A model generated the notes under the pieces. The model was given only the letters and a program-made list of their open reading frames with translations. It ran no database searches and had not been told where the DNA came from. The translations under genes and the position numbers were made by a program. From positions 1-51,805 of the forward strand of contig CAJQOM010000032.1 in NCBI GenBank assembly GCA_905479985.1: a DNA stretch of 51,805 nucleotides, written 5' to 3'. The DNA is from an uncultured Gammaproteobacteria bacterium (GTDB lineage: Bacteria; Pseudomonadota; Gammaproteobacteria; Nitrosococcales; Methylophagaceae). Within the stretch, counting starts at the first letter, position 1; every line of letters begins with the position of its first letter. Below are positions 45,400 to 51,805 of this stretch, in pieces.

Positions 45400-46182
45400 T
45401 TAGAACTCGCCACACTCAACATCAGCCAATGTTTTTGACTTGATGTCTTCAAGAGACGGCAATAAATCATAGGCAATAATGTCTTGGCCTGAATAGCTCT
45501 TGTGTGTTTTAATTTTTTCAAGCCACCCTTTGACATTTGGGCGTGAATTCAACATCTCTGCTTCACCAATCACTGACAATAAGTGTAGGTAAGCTGTGAA
45601 ATGGATATCAACGTAGCAAAAGTCACCCACGATGTATTCTGACGCAATTTTTGCATTCAAAGCATCTAGCGGTGTTACAAGTGCGGCACGGGCTGCTTCA
45701 ACAGCCGCATTGTCTGCTGCATAACCAGCATCACCCATTGGGCCAATAACAAGCTCTTGCATTAATGTTTCAACATGGGGCTGCACTTCGGTACGGCCGA
45801 TGTCAATCCAATAGTTTTGATCAGCTAATATGGCAGCATTACGTGGTGCTAAAAAAGTCCCTAAGCCTTTTCCTTCAACAAATACACATGTGCCGTGTTC
45901 ACCAATAACAACATAATTTGCTTCTTTCAGTGCCGGCAAAATGCCGAGTGGTGAAATTTTGCGATAGTCTTCACTGTCTTGTTGTTTAGCTGACATATCA
46001 ACAACAGCGGTTTCCGCTTCTATACCTTTTTCAGCTGCCGTTAACATCACTTTTAAGGTATCAGGATCACCAGGGAATCCTAGTAATTGCATCATGTACT
46101 GGTTTTTTTTCATCTCGCCGTCACCCTCAGTTTGGGATTCGAACGGTTTTGCAGCAGAGCCAAAATGAAATAAATCACTCAT
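45400..46182 (-). CDS. GST-fold protein, long form, copy 2
   Basis: A 260-residue protein of glutathione-transferase architecture, paired with a short form upstream. An N-terminal tail (MSDLFHFGSAAKP) precedes a thioredoxin-like half with LLGFPGD, AAEKGIE and the cis-proline loop ISPLGILPALKE, then a helical half with an N-capping box (FCYVDIHFTAY) and WLEKIKTHKSY. The usual ESxAI glutathione-binding stretch is absent (it reads GEHGTCVFVEG), so glutathione binding is uncertain. It ends in DVECGEF, identical to the last seven residues of copy 1. Ribosome-binding site GGAGG precedes the ATG. 24 bases separate it from the short form. Confidence 0.75.
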   Translation of the reverse strand: MSDLFHFGSAAKPFESQTEGDGEMKKNQYMMQLLGFPGDPDTLKVMLTAAEKGIEAETAVVDMSAKQQDSEDYRKISPLGILPALKEANYVVIGEHGTCVFVEGKGLGTFLAPRNAAILADQNYWIDIGRTEVQPHVETLMQELVIGPMGDAGYAADNAAVEAARAALVTPLDALNAKIASEYIVGDFCYVDIHFTAYLHLLSVIGEAEMLNSRPNVKGWLEKIKTHKSYSGQDIIAYDLLPSLEDIKSKTLADVECGEF

Positions 46183-46206
46183 TATTTTTTCCTCCAGATA
46201 AGCCGA

Positions 46207-46869
46207 TTAGGCTGCGTTTAATTGTTTTTGTTTAATGTCTTCAAGTGAAGGTAGGCTCGCGTAACTAGGGCGCTGCTTAACTTTGTCATACCATGCTTTG
46301 GTATTGGCACGAGAATCAATCATGTCTTGTTTGCCTGCAAGCACTAAGAAGTGTGCGACAGCTGTCCAATGGACATCTGCGTAGCTATATTCACCGACAA
46401 TAAGCTTTTTGCCTGTCAGGGCAGCATCAAACGCATTTAAGCCGACTTCGACTAAATCGGTGGCATCTGCATCCGCTGTGCTACCAAAGGCAGCAGCATG
46501 TAGTAAAGATTCAACGGGAGTGCTAATAGTTTCAGCGACTTGGGCCCAGTAATTTTGGTGGCCAAAGTGCTGGGCTTTTTTCGGGTTCAGGAACCCTTTG
46601 CCGCGTGTATCTAAGTAAGCTAAACCCGCTTCTGCTCCAATCGCAACTGCATCGCCTTCTTGTAAGTAAGGATGCTTTCCAAAGGGCGATAAGCCACGGT
46701 AGTCCGCTTGATCTTGCTCACCAGCTTGTGTATCGAGCAGTTCCGTTTCTAGCTTGACTTCCTTCTCTGCAGCCATAACTAGGCATTTAACCGTACTCAA
46801 GTCTCCTGGAAACCCTCGTAGTTTCATGCCTGCTTCTGCTTTCTTTTTCTTTTTAAAAAGCCCAAACAT
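46207..46869 (-). CDS. GST-fold protein, short form, copy 2
   Basis: A 220-residue partner of the long form. It starts with a lysine-rich tag (MFGLFKKKKKAEAG), then LRGFPGD, CLVMAAEKEVKLE, the cis-proline loop LSPFGKHPYLQEGD, and a helical half with YSYADVHWTAVAHFL (the N-cap Ser-x-x-Asp of GSTs) and a closing SYASLPSLEDIKQKQL. No catalytic Ser, Cys or Tyr stands at the normal N-terminal position in a recognisable motif. The basic N-terminus might contact membrane or nucleic acid. It is the first gene of the second operon copy, with GAGG upstream. Confidence 0.75.
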   Translation of the reverse strand: MFGLFKKKKKAEAGMKLRGFPGDLSTVKCLVMAAEKEVKLETELLDTQAGEQDQADYRGLSPFGKHPYLQEGDAVAIGAEAGLAYLDTRGKGFLNPKKAQHFGHQNYWAQVAETISTPVESLLHAAAFGSTADADATDLVEVGLNAFDAALTGKKLIVGEYSYADVHWTAVAHFLVLAGKQDMIDSRANTKAWYDKVKQRPSYASLPSLEDIKQKQLNAA

Positions 46870-47226
46870 TTTATTACCTCTTTTTCATTAATATAATCTT
46901 AAGCCAGCCACGTAAGCTATCGATGTTAACCAAGCTTTGTGGCTAGTCCTACCCTAAAATTTAGCCGTACTCAAAATGTGGACGTCATTGCTAAAATCTA
47001 AATCAACGACATAACAGCTAACAACAATAGCAAAAAGCGGTTATCTCTGACTAGTCTCAACGGCAAATTTATTGAGATAGCGAGCCGCCGTTCAGTACAT
47101 TGATCCATTATAATAATTGGGGTTAATTGAAAATGAGGTGCTGCAGTTTACACCGGCAAGCCGGCTGAATCTTTTATTCTTTTGCCCTAGGGCTGTGCTT
47201 ATTTGCGCATAATTTCGACACACGCA
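46870..47226. other. Gene-free spacer between the two GST-like operon copies
   Basis: No credible open frame. It should carry the promoter of copy 2; on the minus strand a perfect TATAAT lies at 47107-47112 but lacks a good -35 box, and would give a leader of about 230 bases. A second possible pair, TTGTTA with a weak TTAGAT, lies nearer the gene. I see no similarity by eye to the region upstream of copy 1. Confidence 0.4.
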
Positions 47227-47256
47227 TAAAAGTTAGGCCGCGTGATGCGGCCTAAC
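47227..47256 (-). terminator. Terminator after GST-like operon copy 1
   Basis: GTTAGGCCGC (47232-47241) and GCGGCCTAAC (47247-47256) form a perfect 10-bp stem with a five-base loop. On the minus strand it is followed by TTTTA, so it ends transcription from the long-form gene that stops at 47281 and keeps the two copies separate. Confidence 0.88.
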
Positions 47257-47280
47257 CAACGAATATCTTAAAGGTTGAAC

Positions 47281-48072
47281 TTAGAACTCACCACATTCAA
47301 CATCTTTCATTACTTTTGCTTTGATTTCATCCAATGTTGGTAAGAAATCGTAACTAATAATGTCTTGGCCTGAAAAGCTTTTATGCGCTTTGATACGTTC
47401 AAACCAAGCCTTGATATTACTATGTCTAGCAAATAAGACGCCTTCGCCCATCACGGTAAGTAAATGAATGTAGATGGTCCAGTGAATATCAGCATAGGAG
47501 TAAACGCCGACAACGAATTCATTCGATGTTAATTGCTCATCGAACGCATCCAATGGATCAGTAAGCGCTTCACGTGCTGTTTGAACGGCAATGTCATTGG
47601 TCACAAAGGCAGGATCCGCCATTTGACCACAGACTTTTTGCGTCATTAATGCTTCAATATGTGGCTGGACATCTTCTTTACCTACTTCCATCCAGTACAT
47701 TTCTGTTGCTAGTACTGCCGCATTACGTGGCGCCAGTCTATTACCTAAACCACGGCCTTCAATAAAGACACCGACACCAGGTTCACCAGCGATGGTGTAG
47801 TAAGCTTCTTTTAGTGCTGGCGTCAGGCCAAACGGTGAGATAGCGCGATAATCAGCACTGTCTTGCTCACCTTTTGTCATATCTAAGATACCGCTTTCTA
47901 CTTCAATGCCTTTTTCTGCTGCTGTTAACAGACATTTTAAGGTCTCTACATCGCCCGGGAAGCCAAGCAACTGCATAATATATTGTGTTTTCTTCATCTC
48001 GCCGTCACTACCGTAACGATCATCTGCATCTAATGCTTTGGCCGCAGAGCCATAATGAAATAAATCAGCCAT
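47281..48072 (-). CDS. GST-fold protein, long form, copy 1
   Basis: A 263-residue paralogue of the long form at 45400-46182, about half identical by eye. It has the same N-terminal tail (MADLFHYGSAAK), LLGFPGD, LLTAAEKGIE, cis-proline loop ISPFGLTPALKE, N-capping YSYADIHWTIY and C-terminal VECGEF. The ESxAI position reads GEPGVGVFIEG. Copy 1 has a cysteine after the first helix start (LKCLL) that copy 2 lacks (LKVML), so that residue is not essential. 24 bases separate it from its short partner, equal to the copy 2 gap. Confidence 0.75.
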   Translation of the reverse strand: MADLFHYGSAAKALDADDRYGSDGEMKKTQYIMQLLGFPGDVETLKCLLTAAEKGIEVESGILDMTKGEQDSADYRAISPFGLTPALKEAYYTIAGEPGVGVFIEGRGLGNRLAPRNAAVLATEMYWMEVGKEDVQPHIEALMTQKVCGQMADPAFVTNDIAVQTAREALTDPLDAFDEQLTSNEFVVGVYSYADIHWTIYIHLLTVMGEGVLFARHSNIKAWFERIKAHKSFSGQDIISYDFLPTLDEIKAKVMKDVECGEF

Positions 48073-48096
48073 TTTGTTTCTCCTCGTTAGTTATGA

Positions 48097-48768
48097 TCAG
48101 GCGACTGATCTAAGTTGTTTGTTTTTGACATCATCTAATGATGGTAAACCCGCGTAGCTACTCCGCGCTTTTACTCTGTCAAACCAAGCACTGAGATTAC
48201 TGCGCGATGCGATCATGTCTTGCTCTCCTGCGAGCGTTATCATGTGCGCTACGGCTGTCCAGTGAATATCTGCGAACGAATACACGCCAATGATATATTC
48301 TTTGTTATCAATAAATCCGTTCAATTCATCTAAGACGATTGCAATTTGTGCTCTTGCAGCATCTAAATCACCACCTTCAATGTCATAAAGGCTTGCTTTA
48401 ACCAACGTATCAACGGCAGGCTCACATAGCTTTCTCGACACTTGGGCCCAGTAATTTTGCTGACCAAATAATTGTGCTTTTGGTGGATTTAATAAGCCAC
48501 CTTGACCTCGCACATCGAGGAATGACAAGACTGCATTAACGCTCGTTGTTGAATAATCGCCTTCTTCCAGATAGGGATACTTGCCGAATGGTGATAACGC
48601 TCGATAGGCTTCTTGATCACAAGCACCACCTAAAACATCAAGTACTTCTACGTCGAGTTTTACTTTCTTTTCTGCTGCCATCAGCAAGCATTTACAGGTG
48701 TTAGCATCCCCCGGGAAACCTCTCATCGTCATGCGTAATTCTTTCTTTTTCTTTCTAAAAAATGGCAT
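48097..48768 (-). CDS. GST-fold protein, short form, copy 1
   Basis: A 223-residue paralogue of the short form at 46207-46869, with a basic start (MPFFRKKKKELR), MRGFPGD, KCLLMAAEKKVKLD, cis-proline loop LSPFGKYPYLEEGD, YSFADIHWTAVAH and a closing SYAGLPSLDDVKNKQL. It heads the first operon copy. The gap upstream to the exporter gene is 521 bases and holds a periodic repeat array. Paired long and short forms with constant spacing suggest a heterodimer; this is inference. Confidence 0.75.
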   Translation of the reverse strand: MPFFRKKKKELRMTMRGFPGDANTCKCLLMAAEKKVKLDVEVLDVLGGACDQEAYRALSPFGKYPYLEEGDYSTTSVNAVLSFLDVRGQGGLLNPPKAQLFGQQNYWAQVSRKLCEPAVDTLVKASLYDIEGGDLDAARAQIAIVLDELNGFIDNKEYIIGVYSFADIHWTAVAHMITLAGEQDMIASRSNLSAWFDRVKARSSYAGLPSLDDVKNKQLRSVA

Positions 48769-48970
48769 ATTTAACCCCTTCCTATCTCAAATTTATGTCT
48801 GAAATTATCAAATCGAGATGCAATCCTCCTTTCACACATCGATCGAACCCTTGTCTCGATTCGGCCTCACAAATCAGTCTTAATGACGGCTTGCCTGCTA
48901 TCGATATCTGTTAACTTCTTCAGATAGGGCGCAACGTTAGCCTTCAAGATTCAGAACGGCCTATACGTAT

Positions 48971-49092
48971 AAACACCACAATAACGAGGTGTTTTTAACC
49001 TTTGTAAATGTAATGTTATTTAACCCTTTGAATACAAGGCCTTTTTAACCACAGTATTTTTGTGGGTTATTACTAAAAATAAGCTTATTTTT
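48971..49092. repeat. 25-bp-periodic array of direct repeats and small palindromes
   Basis: On the plus strand T-rich tract plus AACC recurs with AACC at 48997, 49022 and 49047, exactly 25 bases apart (on the minus strand GGTTAAAWA). Within or next to each unit is a small inverted repeat: AAACACC/GGTGTTT centred near 48982, CCTTTG/CAAGG near 49032, AACCAC/GTGGGTT near 49057, and an 18-base palindrome with central AAGCTT at 49075-49092. Their centres also fall close to 25-base steps. It sits 200-320 bases upstream of the copy 1 GST-like operon and before the exporter gene. The remaining parts of 48769-49289 show no gene. Confidence 0.5.
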
Positions 49093-49289
49093 TATTTAAA
49101 AACAACGGTCTCATAGATATTTAATCTCGACTATTCCGCTGGGTTATTAGCTTAATAACTATTGATTCTGACCAATTTAATACCACTTTAGTCGTCTCAC
49201 TCTGTTAACCAACCTTGCTAAATGACACGGCTTCCCAAGCTCACTCACACGCTGAATTCCCATCTCGTAAGCGTGATAAGCTTATTTTT

Positions 49290-49916
49290 ATGTTTGGTAA
49301 CGATCCCTTATTTATTTTTTTATTGGCCTCTCTTTTTCTGGCGATAACGCCCGGGCCAGATAACCTTTTTGTCTTAATGCAGTCTGCTGTTTACGGTTAT
49401 AAAACGGGAATCTTTATTACGCTTGGCCTGTGTACAGGGCTTATTTTTCATTCCGCGGCGGTTGCGCTTGGTTTGGCCACTGTGCTGCAAACATCACCTT
49501 TTGCCTTTCCCTTATTGAAGGTTTTTGGCGCTAGTTATTTGCTATACCTTTCATGGCAGGCCTATCGAGCCGCTAACGTCGGTTTATCACTTCAGGCTGT
49601 TGTACCTTTAACGCCGTTTCAGTTTTACCGACGTGGCATTATTATGAACATTAGTAACCCCAAGATCGGGCTGTTCTTTTTGGCTTTTTTGCCCCAGTTT
49701 ATCGTTGTTAAGCATGGTGAACTGGCAAGCCAAATTATGTTGTTAGGTGGCATTTTTATTGTGATTGCGTTCATTGTAATGACCTGCATCGCCCTCATTT
49801 CAGGCTCACTCAGCAACTGGCTTATGTCATCCCCAAAAGTTCAGAAAATCATGCACCGTCTGACTGCAATTGTATTATTAGGTCTTGCCTTACATATCCT
49901 ATTGTTAACACAATAA
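49290..49916 (+). CDS. LysE/RhtB-family amino-acid exporter
   Basis: A 208-residue inner-membrane protein with about six hydrophobic segments. The family signature is clear near the N-terminus (AITPGPDNLFVLMQSAVYG) together with GLCTGLIFHS, FGASYLLYLSW, and NISNPKIGLFFLAFLPQF. Members export small solutes such as threonine, homoserine lactone or other amino acids; the substrate is not readable here. ATG at 49290 aligns with family starts; an in-frame upstream ATG at 49215 would add a polar tail and was rejected. The ribosome-binding site is weak. Confidence 0.9.
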   Translation: MFGNDPLFIFLLASLFLAITPGPDNLFVLMQSAVYGYKTGIFITLGLCTGLIFHSAAVALGLATVLQTSPFAFPLLKVFGASYLLYLSWQAYRAANVGLSLQAVVPLTPFQFYRRGIIMNISNPKIGLFFLAFLPQFIVVKHGELASQIMLLGGIFIVIAFIVMTCIALISGSLSNWLMSSPKVQKIMHRLTAIVLLGLALHILLLTQ

Positions 49917-49968
49917 AATACAAATGCCTGACCAATTTCATTCCACCATTCAATTTTGGGTATAAGCA

Positions 49969-50514
49969 ATGACTCCCCGCTATCAGAACATTATCGATTT
50001 TTGGTTTACAGCCTGTAGTCCACACCAGTGGTGGCATAAAGACTCTGATTTTGATCAACTTATTCACGATCAATTTGCTGATCTTCACCGGCAAGCAAGA
50101 CAATGCGAACTGCATCGTTGGAGAACAAGCGCACAAGGCCGCTTAGCAGAAATATTGATCCTTGATCAATTTTCAAGGAATCTGTTCCGGGATTCGCCAC
50201 TTGCTTTCGCTTATGACGCTATGGCGCTCGCTTTAGCACAAGAGGCTATTGCGTTAGGGGCTGATAAACAGCTCACGCCCCAAGAACGATCTTTTCTTTA
50301 TATGCCCTATATGCATAGTGAGTCTTTGACCATCAACCAACTTGCTGTCTCATTATTCGAGCAGAATAATAATCCTGACAGTCTTGAATTTGAAATGAAA
50401 CACCAGCGTATTATCGAACGCTTTGGCCGTTACCCGCACCGCAATGCAGTCTTAAAAAGGCCATCAACGGACGAAGAATTGGCCTTTTTGGAACAGCCCA
50501 ACTCTGCCTTTTGA
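49969..50514 (+). CDS. DUF924-family protein
   Basis: A 181-residue helical protein of the DUF924 family, with the landmarks IIDFWF, WWHKDSDFDQLI, LILDQFSRNLFRDSPLAFAYD, FLYMPYMHSES and a C-terminal RFGRYPHRNAVL. Function is unknown to me; the conserved His, Asp and Arg residues hint at a tetratricopeptide-like binding fold. It follows the exporter by 52 bases on the same strand. Its 3' end overlaps the convergent MfnB-like gene by 85 bases. Confidence 0.88.
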   Translation: MTPRYQNIIDFWFTACSPHQWWHKDSDFDQLIHDQFADLHRQARQCELHRWRTSAQGRLAEILILDQFSRNLFRDSPLAFAYDAMALALAQEAIALGADKQLTPQERSFLYMPYMHSESLTINQLAVSLFEQNNNPDSLEFEMKHQRIIERFGRYPHRNAVLKRPSTDEELAFLEQPNSAF

Positions 50515-51200
50515 CCGCCAGCACTGTGCATCGCTTGTTGAATTTGTACCGCTAAGTCTGCTTGTAGCTGCGTTGTACGTTCTCGGTTTTGGCATAGGGC
50601 ACTTCTAAAACCCAAATAGTCTGCCCCTAAAAATTTCAGCTCGGCAATATCTTCATAGCGCAGTGCGCCTGCTAAGCCACACAGCATGTCATATTGCTCA
50701 GCCTCATTGATAAAGGCATTAATTTGTTGCTGGTTCCAATGATCTCGTAAATGCCGACCATCTTTAATAGCAGTATCGACCATCACGCCTTGAAAGCCGC
50801 TTTGCTTTAACACCGATATCACATTTTGACCGGGCATCTTATCGGCAAATAATACCGCAATAACCGGTACTGGAAGTTTTTCGATCGTCGTCGCCATGGC
50901 TTCAATACATCCCATCAGGTGCAGATCGGGAAAAAGACCGACTTTGACATAGTCAACACCTGATGTTGCCATTGCGACCATGGCAGGGTTGATTACCGCC
51001 GCTTGCATGGGCAAATCACCTATTGTGGCGCTGGTCTGACAGCGTTTTGATACTAAGCCCACGATCTGGGCCACAGACGTGATGTCTAAGGCGCCTAACG
51101 CACCTTGTGACGGGTTTTTTATATCTAAGATATCTGGCAGTGTAGGGAGGAGCGTTTTCGCCTCTTCAAGCGACTGTACGCTTGCTAACCATTTAGTCAT
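50430..51200 (-). CDS. mfnB: MfnB-like (5-formylfuran-3-yl)methyl phosphate synthase (DUF556)
   Basis: A 256-residue TIM-barrel enzyme. In methanogens MfnB condenses two glyceraldehyde-3-phosphates to the furan precursor of methanofuran; methylotrophic bacteria keep it for the formyltransferase/hydrolase complex. The start ASVQSLEEAK and DILDIKNPSQGALGA hold the conserved lysine at residue 28, VDYVKVGL and VMVDTAIKDGRHL carry further conserved residues, including a second lysine. The last 30 or so residues (from about AGGQKAEL) lie in the convergent overlap with the DUF924 gene and look unlike family C-termini. Start overlaps the stop of the DUF447 gene by eight bases. Confidence 0.88.
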   Translation of the reverse strand: MTKWLASVQSLEEAKTLLPTLPDILDIKNPSQGALGALDITSVAQIVGLVSKRCQTSATIGDLPMQAAVINPAMVAMATSGVDYVKVGLFPDLHLMGCIEAMATTIEKLPVPVIAVLFADKMPGQNVISVLKQSGFQGVMVDTAIKDGRHLRDHWNQQQINAFINEAEQYDMLCGLAGALRYEDIAELKFLGADYLGFRSALCQNRERTTQLQADLAVQIQQAMHSAGGQKAELGCSKKANSSSVDGLFKTALRCG

Positions 51201-51777
51201 GTGTCAATTCAATACCGTAATCTTCTATCTTGTCCATCAACCAGCCCCAAGCCTCATGTTCACGATCGCCTGCTGTTTTATCAATCGCTATTTTAAGATA
51301 GCTAATTTCTTGTTGGACTTTTTCAACCGGTAACATCTGTAAGCGGCTGGTTAATACCGCTGCTTCAATCACGGCATTTTGAGCGCGATTAAACCCTCGG
51401 AAGGGGCGATGCGTAATTTCTTTTATGATACTGCCCGTAAAACGCGCACGCGGATCAGTGTCGTCAAAGTCCACCAGTTCAAGTTCAATATGGGCCAATG
51501 CTTGTTCAAGGTATTGACCCTCTATTTGCTGACAGGGCAGGGTGGACCAGTTTCTACGGCCTGTTAATGCGCCTGCAAAAACACGTACATCATCGGTAAA
51601 ATTAACCGTACATTGGCGATGACGTTTTAAATTGTTATAGGTTGCCGACGGTTTAAAAGGCTGGATAATGATTTGAGCTTCGCTTTCCGTGATCCCCATT
51701 GGAGCTGAATGGGCCATGCCTTCTTCTGATAATGTGGTCACGATGACTTCATAAATTTTTTTATTCTGCTGTGCCAC
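51193..51777 (-). CDS. DUF447-family protein of the H4MPT/methanofuran gene set
   Basis: A 194-residue protein with a split-barrel, flavin-reductase-like beginning (IYEVIVTTLSEEGMAHSAPMGI) and a C-terminal helical pair. The family is found mainly in methanogenic archaea and in bacteria with tetrahydromethanopterin-linked C1 metabolism; the biochemical role is unsettled as far as I recall. It overlaps the MfnB-like gene by eight bases, so the two are co-translated, and its upstream neighbours lie outside the window. The window ends 28 bases before any upstream gene could be seen. Confidence 0.85.
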   Translation of the reverse strand: MAQQNKKIYEVIVTTLSEEGMAHSAPMGITESEAQIIIQPFKPSATYNNLKRHRQCTVNFTDDVRVFAGALTGRRNWSTLPCQQIEGQYLEQALAHIELELVDFDDTDPRARFTGSIIKEITHRPFRGFNRAQNAVIEAAVLTSRLQMLPVEKVQQEISYLKIAIDKTAGDREHEAWGWLMDKIEDYGIELTHD

Positions 51778-51805
51778 ACTTTTTTCCTGTTGTCATTGTT
51801 GTGCC

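Noticed and set aside
48971-49092. CRISPR array
   Set aside because: Units are only 25 bases with about 9 conserved bases, no identical repeat-spacer structure, and no cas genes nearby.

Overview
The window looks like chromosome from a gammaproteobacterial methylotroph, probably close to Methylophaga; this is an inference. The gene order around hemA-lolB-ispE-prs, rpsU-yqeY-dnaG-rpoD and gpmI/yibN-grxC-secB-gpsA is typical of Gammaproteobacteria. The last two genes (an MfnB-type methanofuran-precursor synthase and a DUF447 protein) are archaeal-like genes that bacteria normally carry together with methanofuran/tetrahydromethanopterin-linked C1 oxidation. Nearly all of the window is intact housekeeping DNA of moderate GC. 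No rRNA, CRISPR array, transposase or integrase was seen.

Layout. 1-8.4 kb: partial hemA divergent from a TPR lipoprotein-lolB-ispE-tRNA-Gln-prs-rplY-pth-ychF run, then tRNA-Met and trmL. 8.4-17.2 kb: a tightly packed six-gene fatty-acid operon (papain-like YiiX/C92 hydrolase, FadE, FadI, FadJ, acyl-CoA synthetase, YciA-like thioesterase) whose members overlap or nearly touch. 17.2-20.8 kb, minus strand: mltD, a Y-family polymerase and lexA. 20.8-26.8 kb, minus strand: an aldehyde dehydrogenase/acetolactate-synthase-like pair, and an ANTAR regulator overlapping a MASE1-PAS-PAS-GGDEF cyclase. 27.2-31.7 kb: tRNA-Ile2 and the macromolecular-synthesis operon rpsU-yqeY-dnaG-rpoD. 31.9-36.3 kb: tsaD, plsY, a pterin cluster (folB, folK-like, folM) and midA.

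36.4-38.0 kb is the one clearly accessory insert: an ATPase gene split by a frameshift, followed by a palindrome-rich repeat. 38.0-45.3 kb: gpsA-secB-grxC-yibN (minus), divergent from gpmI-envC-ctpA and a double-receiver regulator. 45.4-48.8 kb: two tandem copies of a two-gene operon for GST-fold proteins (short form then long form), each ending in its own terminator. Upstream of the first copy lies a 25-bp-periodic array of direct repeats and small inverted repeats. 49.3-51.8 kb: a LysE/RhtB exporter, a DUF924 protein, and the MfnB/DUF447 pair.

The best candidates for something undescribed are the duplicated GST-like operon with its periodic upstream array, the ANTAR-diguanylate cyclase pair, and the lipid-hydrolase-like gene heading a complete beta-oxidation operon in a presumed methylotroph. 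All functional statements come from reading the translated sequence and recalled family motifs; no database search was possible.
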